A stretch of DNA of 64,000 nucleotides from assembly GCA_045576235.1 (NCBI GenBank), contig JAZNGA010000033.1, positions 76,487 through 140,486 on the forward strand, given 5' to 3'. The notes beneath the pieces were generated by a model. That model did not search any database. It worked only from the letters and a program-made list of their open reading frames with translations, and was not told the DNA's origin. Source of the stretch: SIG437 sp045576235. GTDB taxonomy: Bacteria > Bacillota > Clostridia > UBA1381 > UBA9506. Positions within the stretch are counted from its first letter, which is position 1, and the number at the start of each line of letters is the position of its first letter. Shown here in pieces: positions 34,729 to 44,549 of the stretch. Made by a program: the position numbers and the translations under genes.

Positions 34729-35463
34729 TTATTTTTCGCAGTAAACACCTAACGGATAGTAAGGCATCATATTTTCCCTCAACCAATCAAGAGCTTCAAC
34801 AGGAGAAAGTCCCCAGTTTGTCGGACAAGTCGAAAGAACTTCAACTAAAGAGAAGCCCTTCTTCTCTATCTGAGTCATAAAAGCTTTCTTAATTGCTTTT
34901 TTTGCATTATTAATATTTTTAACACAATCAACAGCAACTCGTTCGATGTATGCAGCACCATCCGTTGTTGAAAGCATTTCACTGATTCTGATAGGGAAAC
35001 CTTGTGTTTCAGTGTTTCTTCCGTATGGAGATGTCTGTGTTATCTGACCAGGCAAAGATGTTGGTGCCATCTGTCCGCCTGTCATACCATAGATTGCATT
35101 ATTAATAAAAATTATTGTTATATTCTCTCCGCGTGCTGCAGCATGAACAGTTTCAGCGGTGCCAATAGATGCAAGGTCACCATCACCCTGATATGTGAAC
35201 ACAACTTTCTCAGGATGGACTCTTTTAACACCTGTAGCAACAGCCGGAGCTCTTCCATGGGCTGCCTCTAACATATCGCAGTTAAAATAGTCGTAAGCAA
35301 AAACTGAACAACCAACCGGCGCTACTCCGATTGTTTTTCCTTCAATCTCCAGTTCGTCTATAACCTCAGCAACAAGACGGTGAACAATACCGTGTGTGCA
35401 ACCGGGGCAATAGTGCAAATTTACATCACAAAGAGCATGAGGTCTTTTAAAAACCTGTTCCAT
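34729..35463 (-). CDS. 2-oxoacid:ferredoxin oxidoreductase, beta (TPP-binding) subunit
   Basis: This is a 244-residue thiamine-pyrophosphate subunit of the KorB/VorA type. YCPGCTHGIVHRL opens it, and GDGDLASIGTAETVHAAARGENI with INNAIYGMTGGQMAPTS forms the TPP and Mg site. The complex oxidatively decarboxylates a 2-oxoacid to an acyl-CoA with reduction of ferredoxin, either branched-chain (VOR) or 2-oxoglutarate (KOR); sequence alone does not decide. Its start overlaps the alpha-subunit stop by one base. Confidence 0.88.
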   Translation of the reverse strand: MEQVFKRPHALCDVNLHYCPGCTHGIVHRLVAEVIDELEIEGKTIGVAPVGCSVFAYDYFNCDMLEAAHGRAPAVATGVKRVHPEKVVFTYQGDGDLASIGTAETVHAAARGENITIIFINNAIYGMTGGQMAPTSLPGQITQTSPYGRNTETQGFPIRISEMLSTTDGAAYIERVAVDCVKNINNAKKAIKKAFMTQIEKKGFSLVEVLSTCPTNWGLSPVEALDWLRENMMPYYPLGVYCEK

Positions 35464-36527
35464 TATTTTATACCTCCTGCAATTTTTTTGAATTCATCAA
35501 TGATTTCATTAGGATAAGGAATATTACCGCCTGTGCGACCGTAAAAATACACAGGAACTTTACCCTCTGTTGCAAGTTTTACATCATCAACCATCTGTCC
35601 CAAACTCATTTCAACGCTGAGAATTGCTCTAACTTTTCCAACATATTTTTTATAAGTATCAACAGGGAATGGCCACAATGTGATTGGTCTGATTAAACCA
35701 ACCTTATAGCCTTCTTCTCTTAAACTTAAAACAGCATTTTTTGCAATTCTTGCGGTTGAGCCATAAGCTGTAATAATGTAGTCTGCATCATCTGTCATGA
35801 ATTCTTCAGACATAACTTCAGTTTTTTCAATGTGTTTATATTTCTCATTTCGTTCTAAAACAATTTTTTCAAGGACATCAGGCTGTATATATAAAGAGTT
35901 AATCACATTATGCTCTCTTTTCATATCGGTGCCGTTTGTTGCCCATGTTTTTTTCTCAATTTTTCGGCCGTTGTCAATTTCAAGAGTAACAGGCTCCATC
36001 ATCTGACCGAGCATACCATCACCCATAATCATAACAGGCATTCTATAAATATCAGCTAAATCAAAAGCCAATGATGTTAAATTAATAATCTCCTGAACAG
36101 AACTCGGCGCTAAAACAATCATTCTATAATCACCATGTCCAAGTCCTTTTGTGGCTTGATAATAGTCAGACTGAGCTGGTTGGATGCCACCAAGTCCCGG
36201 GCCTGCTCTAACGATATTTACCACCACTGCAGGCAAATCTGCTCCTGCTATATATGAAATTGCTTCAGCTTTCAAGCTGATACCGGGGCTTGATGAAGAA
36301 GTCATAGCTCTGGCACCTGCTGCTGTAGCTCCATATACCATATTACAAGCCGCTATTTCGCTTTCAGCCTGAAAAAACACGCCGCCAACCTTTGGCATAC
36401 GCTTGGCCATATAGGCTGCAATTTCAGTCTGTGGTGTTATTGGATAACCAAAATAATGCTTACAGCCCGACATAATAGCTGCTTCTGCTAAAGCCTCATT
36501 TCCTTTCAATAAAACTTTTTCAGCCAT
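35463..36527 (-). CDS. 2-oxoacid:ferredoxin oxidoreductase, alpha subunit (VorB/KorA type)
   Basis: This is a 354-residue alpha subunit. KGNEALAEAAIMSGCKHYFGYPITPQTE (positions 36440-36515) is the family start, TSSSSPGISLKAEAISY and VVNIVRAGPGLGGIQPAQSDYYQA follow, and the C-terminal transketolase-like domain has VEMSLGQMVDDVK. It pairs with the beta and ferredoxin subunits encoded beside it. The VorB-type start suggests branched-chain 2-oxoacid use in amino acid fermentation, but this is inference. Confidence 0.9.
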   Translation of the reverse strand: MAEKVLLKGNEALAEAAIMSGCKHYFGYPITPQTEIAAYMAKRMPKVGGVFFQAESEIAACNMVYGATAAGARAMTSSSSPGISLKAEAISYIAGADLPAVVVNIVRAGPGLGGIQPAQSDYYQATKGLGHGDYRMIVLAPSSVQEIINLTSLAFDLADIYRMPVMIMGDGMLGQMMEPVTLEIDNGRKIEKKTWATNGTDMKREHNVINSLYIQPDVLEKIVLERNEKYKHIEKTEVMSEEFMTDDADYIITAYGSTARIAKNAVLSLREEGYKVGLIRPITLWPFPVDTYKKYVGKVRAILSVEMSLGQMVDDVKLATEGKVPVYFYGRTGGNIPYPNEIIDEFKKIAGGIK

Positions 36528-36542
36528 TTTCTACACACCTTC

Positions 36543-36749
36543 CTACTTAAATACTTCAATTACACAGTCAGGACACATAGTTGCACACATTGCGCAACCT
36601 AAACATTTGTCCATTTCTTTAACCTCAACAGGATTAAAACCTTTTGCATTCATTCTGTCCTCTGCAACACTAATGATTTTGCGGGGACAAGCAGTAATAC
36701 AAAGATAACAGCCTTTACAGCGTTCCTCATTGATTATGACCTTGCCCAT
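36543..36749 (-). CDS. 4Fe-4S ferredoxin subunit of the 2-oxoacid oxidoreductase
   Basis: This is a 68-residue protein with two 4Fe-4S motifs: CKGCYLCITACP and CLGCAMCATMCPDC. It matches the delta subunit (VorD/KorD) and begins VIINEERCKGC. It carries electrons out of the TPP centre. The gene lies 15 bases before the alpha-subunit gene and 16 after the ATPase gene, all on the minus strand. Confidence 0.9.
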   Translation of the reverse strand: MGKVIINEERCKGCYLCITACPRKIISVAEDRMNAKGFNPVEVKEMDKCLGCAMCATMCPDCVIEVFK

Positions 36750-36765
36750 TTATTGCACCTCCATA

Positions 36766-37431
36766 CTAAAAATCAAGCATTAAATATCTGTTAATATAAA
36801 ATGGTTCACTAATATATTCACGAGGAATGTTTTTTATGACCTCCTCAAGTCCCGATGTATATGTTACATCAATTCCAACTTTCTGTGAAACCTCGTTTAT
36901 GATATTCTGTCCTTTTAAAACATCGCGATCTGTTGTAAGATGAGCAATGTTTGAATTGTTAATAAGTCCTGAAACTTTAAGCCTTGATGAAGTTTCAATA
37001 TCACAAAGAAGCTTGATGATATCATCACCAGTTGCAGAAAGCGGTCTGAATGTGTTGATAACAAAAAACATATTGTAGTCTTCTTTATCAAAGTATTGTT
37101 TATATCTTCCAAGAGCTACTGCTCCATCATCATCGCCACCAACATCAAAAACACAAGCTGCATCAACATCACAAAAAACCCTGAAAATTTCAGACGGCAA
37201 AGCAGGAACATCAACATTACTGCTTGCAAACTCAGATGCAATAACATCAATTCCAAATTCTCTCAATTGTTTTTTCACATCATTCGTTCTGAAATATGGA
37301 TTAACAATATCTAAATCAACAATATATACTTTTTTAAATTTGTCTTTTAATTTAATTGCAAAATTGACAGCAAATTCTGTTTTACCGCTGCCATAGTGTC
37401 CAACAATAACATTAATTCTTTTGTTTTCCAT
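36766..37431 (-). CDS. P-loop ATP-binding protein linked to the 2-oxoacid oxidoreductase
   Basis: This is a 221-residue P-loop protein of the CobQ/MinD-like group. The Walker A is VIVGHYGSGKTEFAVNFA at the very N-terminus and VDLDIVNPYFRTND is the second conserved site; FDVGGDDDGAVALGRY resembles a Walker B region. No function is established. Its place as first gene of the oxidoreductase operon suggests a role in cofactor insertion or assembly, which is inference. A promoter lies just upstream. Confidence 0.75.
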   Translation of the reverse strand: MENKRINVIVGHYGSGKTEFAVNFAIKLKDKFKKVYIVDLDIVNPYFRTNDVKKQLREFGIDVIASEFASSNVDVPALPSEIFRVFCDVDAACVFDVGGDDDGAVALGRYKQYFDKEDYNMFFVINTFRPLSATGDDIIKLLCDIETSSRLKVSGLINNSNIAHLTTDRDVLKGQNIINEVSQKVGIDVTYTSGLEEVIKNIPREYISEPFYINRYLMLDF

Positions 37432-37470
37432 GATTTCTCCAAAAAATTAAATTACATCTGTTTCTAAATA

Positions 37471-37499
37471 ATTATAACACAAAATTGATGTTCTGTACA
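37471..37499 (-). promoter_or_regulatory. promoter of the 2-oxoacid oxidoreductase operon
   Basis: Read on the minus strand, TGTACA (37494-37499) and TATAAT (37471-37476) are 17 bases apart, about 40 bases before the first ATG. The -10 box is perfect, the -35 box weak. Confidence 0.45.
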
Positions 37500-37678
37500 G
37501 TAAAATTTAAAAAAATAATATAAAAATTAAAAATAATTGAAAAAACGACGATATTTTTGCAGAATTTATTTTTTTACAAAAACAGATCGTGTCATTTTTG
37601 ACAATTTGAAATTATTAACACTTTTGCGGAAAATGTCATATATTGTAGTATAACACATATTTAAGGAGGAATAAATAT
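37500..37678. other. AT-rich divergent intergenic region before cotJA
   Basis: The stretch has no ORF. A GTCATAT-N14-CATATTTA pair at 37635-37663 resembles a sigma-E site but would start transcription inside the cotJA ribosome site, so I do not call it. An upstream TTGACA at 37597-37602 has no clear -10 partner. Confidence 0.3.
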
Positions 37679-37840
37679 ATGAAAAATAATTTTGAAGAAA
37701 TGTATGTAAAAGTTGGTTATGCTTTTGTTCCTATTCAGTCTTTTGAGGAAATGTACTCTCCGGAAGAGGCGCTGGCAAACGGAACAGCATTTCCTGAACT
37801 AAATCTGCCAATGTCGGTCTATGGACCAAAACCAAATTAG
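37679..37840 (+). CDS. cotJA: spore coat-associated protein CotJA
   Basis: This is a 53-residue protein behind AAGGAGG. Its VGYAFVPIQSFEEMYSPEEA and the Pro-rich ending LPMSVYGPKPN are typical of CotJA. In Bacillus the cotJ operon is sigma-E dependent and its products are in the inner spore coat. It is followed by cotJB at 13 bases and then cotJC. Confidence 0.88.
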   Translation: MKNNFEEMYVKVGYAFVPIQSFEEMYSPEEALANGTAFPELNLPMSVYGPKPN

Positions 37841-37853
37841 GAGGAATGTTAAA

Positions 37854-38117
37854 ATGACTAATAATATGAATAACAGAGAACGAGAATGTGTTTTAAAACA
37901 ACTTATGGCTTACGATTTCGTATTACTGGAGTTAAATTTATTTTTGGATACACATCCGAATAATCAAAAAGCGCTAAATAAACTTCATCACATACGAAAA
38001 AAAGCTCGTGAATTGCGGGAGATATATGAAAATAAGTTTGGTCCGTTAACTGCTTCTGCTGTAAAATCTGAAGATGAATGGACATGGATAAATTCACCGT
38101 GGCCATGGGAAAATTAA
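37854..38117 (+). CDS. cotJB: spore coat protein CotJB
   Basis: This is an 87-residue helical protein. REREC...LKQLMAYDFVLLELNLFLDTHP is the family signature, and the end WINSPWPWEN is characteristic. It is a coat component that works with CotJA and CotJC. ATG 37854 follows TTAGGAGGAATG with good spacing. Confidence 0.92.
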   Translation: MTNNMNNRERECVLKQLMAYDFVLLELNLFLDTHPNNQKALNKLHHIRKKARELREIYENKFGPLTASAVKSEDEWTWINSPWPWEN

Positions 38118-38129
38118 GGAGGTTATTAT

Positions 38130-38714
38130 ATGTGGCAATATGAAAAAAAATTACAGTTTCCAATTAATATTAAAAATCCAAATCCTACACTTGCTAACTA
38201 CATCATAAGTCAATATGGTGGACCTGACGGAGAACTTGGTGCGTCTATGAGATATTTATCTCAGCGTTTTTCAATGAAGGATGACTCTGTAAAAGCAATA
38301 TTGACAGACATCGGCACAGAAGAACTTGCGCATCTAGAGATGGTTGGCACTCTTGTGCATCAGCTTACAAAAAATGCAACAACAACTCAAATTGAAAACA
38401 GTCCTCTTGCTCTTTATTATGTTGACCACGCCAAAGGTGTGTGGCCGGTTTCTGCTGCAGGTCAGGACTATACATCAATGAGCTTTGCTGTTAAGGGGGA
38501 TCCGATTGCCGATTTAGTTGAAGATTTAGCAGCAGAACAAAAAGCACGAGCAACCTATGATAACATACTAAAATTATCAAACGACCCGGATGTTAACTGC
38601 GTTATATCATATTTACGAGAACGAGAGGTTGTTCATTTCCAGAGGTTCGGTGAGGCACTTGACAGGATTCAGGCAAAGGCTTGTGAAAGAAATAAATTTT
38701 ATATGAATAAATAA
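38130..38714 (+). CDS. cotJC: spore coat protein CotJC (manganese-catalase family)
   Basis: This is a 194-residue ferritin-fold protein of the Mn-catalase family. The start WQYEKKLQFPINIKNPNP, the metal-site helix TEELAHLEMVGTLVHQL and AAEQKARATYDNIL with REREVVHFQRFGEAL supply Glu and His ligands. CotJC is a spore coat protein and probably deals with peroxide. It ends the operon at a hairpin. Confidence 0.95.
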   Translation: MWQYEKKLQFPINIKNPNPTLANYIISQYGGPDGELGASMRYLSQRFSMKDDSVKAILTDIGTEELAHLEMVGTLVHQLTKNATTTQIENSPLALYYVDHAKGVWPVSAAGQDYTSMSFAVKGDPIADLVEDLAAEQKARATYDNILKLSNDPDVNCVISYLREREVVHFQRFGEALDRIQAKACERNKFYMNK

Positions 38715-38723
38715 TATAAGAAG

Positions 38724-38760
38724 AAGATACCATCTCGATTTTTGTTTGAAATGGTATCTT
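38724..38760. terminator. terminator after cotJC
   Basis: AAGATACCAT and ATGGTATCTT form a perfect 10-bp stem with a 17-base loop, followed by TTTTTTC on the plus strand. Confidence 0.7.
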
Positions 38761-38798
38761 TTTTCTGTCTGTTATAATTTTTTATTTCAGCATAACTC

Positions 38799-39591
38799 TT
38801 AGCTTTTATTAACATTACCGTTTATCGTAATACCCCCGTCACAAACAAGGATGGCAGCGTTAAAATAAGTTCTTTCGTCACTTGCAAGAAATAAAGCAGT
38901 CGATGCAATTTCCTCGGCTTTTCCCCAGCGTTTAAGAGGCGTCAGTCTGTTTCTGAAGAATTCATCATCAAAATTCGGGCCTCCAAGATTACTTTCACCC
39001 ACAATAGGTGTCTGAATAGCCGCAGGACATATGCAGTTTGTGCGGATATTATATTTGCCATACTCTACCGCCATAGAACGCGTAGGAGCAACCGTGCCGC
39101 CTTTAGCTGCTGTGTATGCATCACTTCCGGGAACTCCTGTGACTCCTGCTGATGAACCTGTGTTGATAATGGCTCCTCCGTTTTTCTTCATTAAGGGAAT
39201 TGCATGTTTACAGCACTATACAAGTCCAAAAAGATTAATCTTTAAAATGCGTTCAAATATTGCCATATCAAGAATGTCAACCTCTGCATCCTTTTTACCC
39301 CAGAAAACAGATGCATTATTATATAAAACATCAAGCTTGCTATAAGTCTTGCTTATATCGTCAAAAACAGTTTTCACTGCCCCTTCATCAGAAATATCAA
39401 CAGTGTATAGCTCTGCTTTGCCTCCGACTTTTTTATTTCTTCTGTGGCACTCTCTCCAGCTTCCTTATTTAATTCAAGTATTAAAACATGAGCCCCTTCT
39501 TTAGTAAACATCTGTGCTGCAACTTTGCCTATGCCGCCGCCTGCACCTGTGATTGCGACTATTTTATTTTCTAAACTTTTCGCTTTTTCAC
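38799..39591 (-). pseudogene. broken short-chain dehydrogenase/reductase (SDR)
   Basis: The 5' part encodes KIVAITGAGGGIGKVAAQMF, the NAD-binding motif of SDRs. At an A6 run near 39425 one base is lost and the frame shifts; the expected KVGGKAELYTVDIS continues in the next frame. Near 39220 an in-frame TAG interrupts INLFGLV. After that the catalytic part is intact: NTGSSAGVTGVPGSDAYTAAKG holds Ser, Tyr and Lys, and LASDERTYFNAAILVCDGG ends it. The start also looks out of frame. It probably acted in sugar or polyol metabolism with the adjacent transketolase. Confidence 0.85.
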
Positions 39592-39608
39592 ATCCTTTTG
39601 AAAACCTT

Positions 39609-40529
39609 TTATTTGCAGACTTTAATAATCTCTTCTTCAATATATGGAGCAGTTAAGTGATAGAACTCTCGCAGCCACTGCTGAGAACCAACCTCGTGAA
39701 CATTCACATCAGGAAGTGCCATTCGTTTCATCTTAACATTTAGACAACCTTCATCTGCTAAAACTTCTGCAACAGCAGAGCCAAGACCGCCCGATAAGTT
39801 ATGCTCCTCTACAGTGATAATTTTCCCTGTCTCTTTTGCGGCCTTTATGATAGTCTCTCTGTCTATCGGCTTAATTGTGTGCATTGAAATAAGACGACAA
39901 TTAATTCCCTTTTCTTTTGCTGCTTCAACTTCTTTCGGAGCCTCGTAACCTATAGGACCGCAGAAGATAACACTACAATCGTCGCCGTCTTCTACTGTAA
40001 TCGCTTTTCCCAATTCAAATTTAAAAGGTCTATGATGAATATCTTTTTCATTCTTATAACCACAACGATAAAATACAGGGCCCTCATATTCAAACACCGC
40101 ACGGGTTGCAGCCTCAGCTTCCTGCAGGTCACACGGAACAACTACAACCATGTTCGGAAGCGCACGAAGAATTGCAATGTCTTCTGTTGGATGGTGAGAA
40201 ACGCCTAAAGCGCCATATGAAACACCGCCACCGATGTTTACAATTTTAACATTTGCATTATGATAACAAACATCATTACGAATCTGCTCTAAGCAACGAA
40301 GTGTCGGAAAATTCGCAATTGGATATGTAACTGCAATGTTTCCTTCCATTGCGATACCGCAAGCAACTCCTGTCAAATGATGTTCCATAACGCCGCAGTT
40401 ATAATATCGCTCCGGAAATTTTCTTGCAAAGCCTTAAATTTCGCCATAACCAATATCTGCTAAAACCAAGTGTATTCTCGGGTCTTTTTCTGCAAGCTCT
40501 ATTAAAACTTTATTAAATATTGTTCTCAT
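39609..40529 (-). pseudogene. transketolase C-terminal subunit with an internal stop
   Basis: The frame opens at 40529 (overlapping the N-subunit stop as ATGA) and reads MRTIFNKVLIELAEKDPRI, then LADIGYGEI followed by TAA at 40434-40436, where the family has a coding residue. It continues in the same frame as GFARKFPERYYNCGVMEHHL and on through SYGALGVSHHPTEDIAIL, YRCGYKNEKD and ITVEEHNLSGGLGSAVAEVL. So the pyrimidine-binding and C-terminal domains are otherwise whole. A restart at 40388 could give a partial protein, but it would lack the TPP-site Glu region. Confidence 0.85.
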
Positions 40530-40955
40530 CTGTTAACCTCCTCCAATTCACGATATCCAGCTTCCAAATCTTCCTTTGACACATGCCAGCAATGTGATTT
40601 AACTGTGTTTTCAAGGAAGCTTACGCCCTTGCCTTTAATTGTATTACACACTATAAACGAAGGTTTTCCTGCCTCAAGCGGAAGCGACTTAAAAGTGTTT
40701 TCCAAATCCATAAAATCATGTCCGTCAACTGTTTTTACAGCCAGCCAAACATTGCAACTTTGTTTGCAAAATCACCAAGGTCACAAATATCTTTAGAAAA
40801 ACCAAGTGCCTGAATTCTGTTATAATCAGCAATTGCAACTAAATTTTCAGGATGATGCTGACCTGCAAACATTATTGCCTCCCATGTTGAGCCTTCATTG
40901 CAGTCTCCATCTGACATCATACAGAAAATCTTATGCTTTTTGATTTTCTTTTAGC
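40526..40955 (-). pseudogene. transketolase N-terminal subunit, truncated and frameshifted
   Basis: Only the second half of the TPP-binding subunit remains. It starts abruptly near 40955 with KHKIFCMMSDGDCNEGSTWE, the TPP/Mg motif, and continues AGQHHPENLVAIADYNRIQALG. A one-base deletion near 40739 (after FGW) shifts the frame; the next frame reads TVDGHDFMDLENTFKSLP and VCNTIKGKGVSFLE to the end. The first 110 or so residues are absent. Confidence 0.85.
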
Positions 40956-41107
40956 AAAAAAAATCAGGAGTAAACAATCACATTTGTTTGTCTAAGGATA
41001 AGTTAAACAACTTTCTTTCGCTTTGTAAAAGTCTTGTAAATTCTAATGAATCTCATCTGTCATACATAGCATCTTTTTTCAAAATTATATCATACATAGA
41101 TGAAGGA

Positions 41108-41458
41108 ATGACGAAATACGCTGTAAACAACACAACACAGAACATTCCCGAAAACTAAAAAAACATATTAGATTATATAAACAAAAATTTCGCATTAATT
41201 AACACAGTTAATGAAATTTCCGAAAAATTTTATATCAGCATTTCAACTCTTGAAAGGCTTTTTAAAAAATATCTTTCAATGACCCCTAAAAGATATCTTG
41301 AGGACAAAAAACTACAAAAAGCATGCATTCTGTTAAAAGAACAACGAAAAGTTATTGAGGCTTGTTTTGAAAGCGGATTTTCTGACTATTCTCATTTCAT
41401 TTCAATTTTTAAGAAAAATTTCAACACAACCCCGATGAAATACAAAAAAACGGTGTAG
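41108..41458 (+). pseudogene. AraC-family regulator remnant
   Basis: A short frame from ATG 41108 meets TAA at 41154-41156, then continues in the same frame through ILDYINKNFALINTVNEISE and a complete AraC-type DNA-binding domain: FYISISTLERLFKKYLSMTP, DKKLQKACILLKEQRKVI, FESGFSDYSHFISIFKKNF, ending TTPMKYKKTV. The ligand-binding N-terminus is missing. It probably once controlled the dehydrogenase-transketolase genes to its left. Confidence 0.75.
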
Positions 41459-41476
41459 AAAAAATAATATAAAAAT

Positions 41477-41513
41477 ATAGCCACAAACCATTGCATTTTT
41501 GGTTTGTGGCTAT
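41477..41513. terminator. bidirectional terminator
   Basis: ATAGCCACAAACCA and TGGTTTGTGGCTAT form a perfect 14-bp stem with a 9-base loop between the AraC remnant and the end of the convergent secreted-protein gene. Confidence 0.8.
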
Positions 41514-41570
41514 TTGCTAAATTTATTATTTGTTGTCTAACTGCAAAGATTTTCAAGTCTTTTTTTAGAG

Positions 41571-44549
41571 CTATGCTTCATAAGGCTCAATTACCAATTC
41601 ATAAAGATATGCTCTGAAGCTGTTTAATTTGAGATTAATATTGTTAACTCCTTTATCAAGAGCAGAAACAAGTTCACACTCCATCATTGGACTTTGTGAA
41701 TATGCAGGGTCACCGGCGTTAAATCTATGTGTGCATGTTGCTGCTTTACCACCATTAACATCCATTGACAATGTTGTGTCGGTTGTTTGCGATACCTTCG
41801 AGCCCAGAGCTAAAGCTTTAACTTTAACCTTTATTTTATAGGTGCCTGCCTGTTCAACATTAACCTTATATGTGTGGTCTTGTAAATTACCAGAAAGAAT
41901 AATGCCTCTGCCTGATGAATTGGTTTGCAAAAGTTCGCTGTTTGTGTAATCTGCAAAATATTCATATCCTTCCGCTCTTGGATAAGAATTTGCCCCATTG
42001 TTCATTTCAACACTGATATATGTTCCGCTGCCGCCAACTTTACCATAACAATTATAGTCAGACGGATAAATTGCAAGGGCTTCTTCTCCTACAGAAATAA
42101 CTGTAGAACGAATATCAATATATGAGATGTTAACATCTAAAAGTGATGTTATTTTCATTGTCCACACGCCTTTTGACAAAGAAACAGATCCTGATGTTTT
42201 TGAAAGTTCATCACCAACTCTGATATAATTTGTTTTGTATGTGCTTGATGCAGCATTTGGCATTGCAAATGCATTGATAACTTCTTCGCCCTTTTCAAAG
42301 GTCACACTATATCCGTTTGCGGCAGCTGCTACTTGGTTTAAAAACACAGCATAGTCTCCGTCTTCTTTGATATCAACCTTAAAGACTTTCTCTTTTTCGG
42401 CATTAAAGACAGCATCTTTTAATGTTATTCTTGTGAAGCCATCACCTAAATATTTTGTTGTGTAATCAGGAATAACTTCTCCTAATGCGTTCGCTGAAAT
42501 CGGGCTCATACCAGAAATATTTTCCCAAACAAAAGCTTTCACTTTGTCAAAGCTGTTTGCTGTGAAACTCTTGGTGAAGAAATATTGCACACCTGCGTCT
42601 AAAGTGATAGTTTCAGGTTTAATTTCTTTTAATCTTCCTCCTGAATAAGTTGCAACAAGAAGCGTGTTTGTTTTAGATTCTGAAGAATTGTTTTTAAATG
42701 ACAAGTTAACCAGTCCTGTTGAACCATTGACAGAGATAACTTCGGCTTCAAAATCAGGGTTATCAACACAAAGAGCGAGATAACCATATGTTCCTTCTGT
42801 CATTTCAACATTTAAAACATCGTTTTCAACTGTGTAAGCAACATTATCAGATTTTTCGATTTCAGTAAAATTAGCTCCAGGTCTTAAAACATTAGAAAGC
42901 TTAATATCTCTTTCTGCAATTTCATGACAGTCAACATAAACATATGTTTTGCCCTCATAAGGAATCGTGTAATATGAGATGTCTTTTTGGTCTGCAGAAT
43001 TATATTTTTTATATGCTACACCTTTGATTATCTGATTTGTTGTTCCGGTTTCAGAAAATGCAAGAGAATCAACAAAATAGGGATATGTTTTCTTTGATGT
43101 ATAGACATATGTTGCGGCGCTCGTTTTAGTTTTTCTCACGCTTGGTTCAGCATCATAAATTGGCAAAAATCCGCTTGAGAAGCTCACCGCGATATTATCA
43201 TTAGTTTCATCATATGCATACTCAACCTGTCTGTCAGGCATGCTGTCTGCATTTTCATCCCACGCATCAGAAGCCATCAGATATGAGACGGCTGATGGAT
43301 ATGTGAGAGTGGACATATTTACCGGCTCAGTAAAGTCTAAAGTAATATCTTCTGACTCGAAGTTAAGAGTGAACTCTTTTGACTTTGGAATGTATCTATG
43401 TACTCCGCTTTTAAATTTTAAAAACTTGTTAAACTGATATTGAAGACCTCCATAATAGTTGAAGTTAATATCTTCAAGGATTTTATGTTCAAACATGGTT
43501 AAAACAGTGCTGTCAGGCATTATTCTGTAAGTTAAAACACATTCAACCAACGGCTGACCTATTGCCATGCTCTGCGGCTCTGCGTATCCACCTTCAGGCC
43601 TGTTTTCTCTTAATGTTGCACCAATCATAACAGGATTCATTATGTAATATTTTTCTTCAAAATCCACATAGTCGCAGTTAGTTAAAACTCCGTCCTCAGC
43701 TTCAGTTCTGATACCACCTTTTACGGCATAAACCTTTTTGTATGCATATTGGTTCGCAGAATATATCTGCTGATTCTTAGCTTCTGCTTCAATGGTTATA
43801 TCCCCTGTGTTTTTTCCATGACTGACATATGTCAGCTTGTCACCTGCGATATCAGTGTAAACGCTAAATTTTGTAAGTGATGAACTTTTATTTTCCGAGA
43901 GAAACAGCAATTGGTTTTCATTCGGAACTTTTAAAAGGCTCCATTTATGATTAGATGCATCTATCCAAAGCGAACCAATGTCAGCATATGTTTTACCGTG
44001 AGCCTTGCTATCAACAAGAATACCTTTTGAATATCCGTGATTAGCTCCAATGTAGGACGAGTTAAAATTAAACGGAGCAGCTTCATCGCCACCATTTGAC
44101 AACACGAGCGAATATGATGAATTTATGCTTGCTGCCTTATCAATTAGACCGGCTGTGGCAAAATCAAAAGGTTCATTTTTATCAAGACTCTGTTCTTTTA
44201 ATCCTATGAACTTCTGGACTAAATCATAGACCTCATTATGATTTGTTCGCGTGTATAAATTGTTACCATCAACAAGAAAATCCATTTTGCCTTTATATGC
44301 ATCAGATACTTCCATGCTTGCTTTAGCGTAAATCGTGAAACTGTCTTTTATGTTTGCTTTGCTGATTGAATAGTCTCCGTTGCCAAGGTCATTTACAGGG
44401 ATTTTTGCACCATCACTTTTTGCAATAGCATATACATCATCGAGTTCAGCTCCTGTGTTTATTTTAACGCTGAAAAGATAGTCAGAATCTGAAAAAGCCG
44501 TGTTTGAGCCTGTTATTACAGAGTTCTCATCACTAAAGCCTACACTATA
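41571..44549 (-). pseudogene. downstream two-thirds of a giant secreted protein, cut off by an in-frame TGA
   Basis: This open frame of about 990 codons continues without shift from the upstream gene after a TGA at 44550-44552. It has no ribosome binding site or credible start before the internal ATG at 44315. The central part (NGDYSISKANIKDSFTIYAK, then beta-rich segments such as YYGGLQYQFNKFLKF) is not recognised; it might be a catalytic or beta-helix-like region. The C-terminal 250 residues hold two beta-sandwich, carbohydrate-binding-like segments (DIKEDGDYAVFL, VEQAGTYKIKVKVKAL). If expressed at all from ATG 44315, the product would lack a signal peptide. Confidence 0.65.

Noticed and set aside
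37635..37663. Sigma-E-like promoter before cotJA
   Set aside because: The GTCATAT and CATATTTA boxes have good spacing, but transcription would begin within the Shine-Dalgarno sequence of cotJA.
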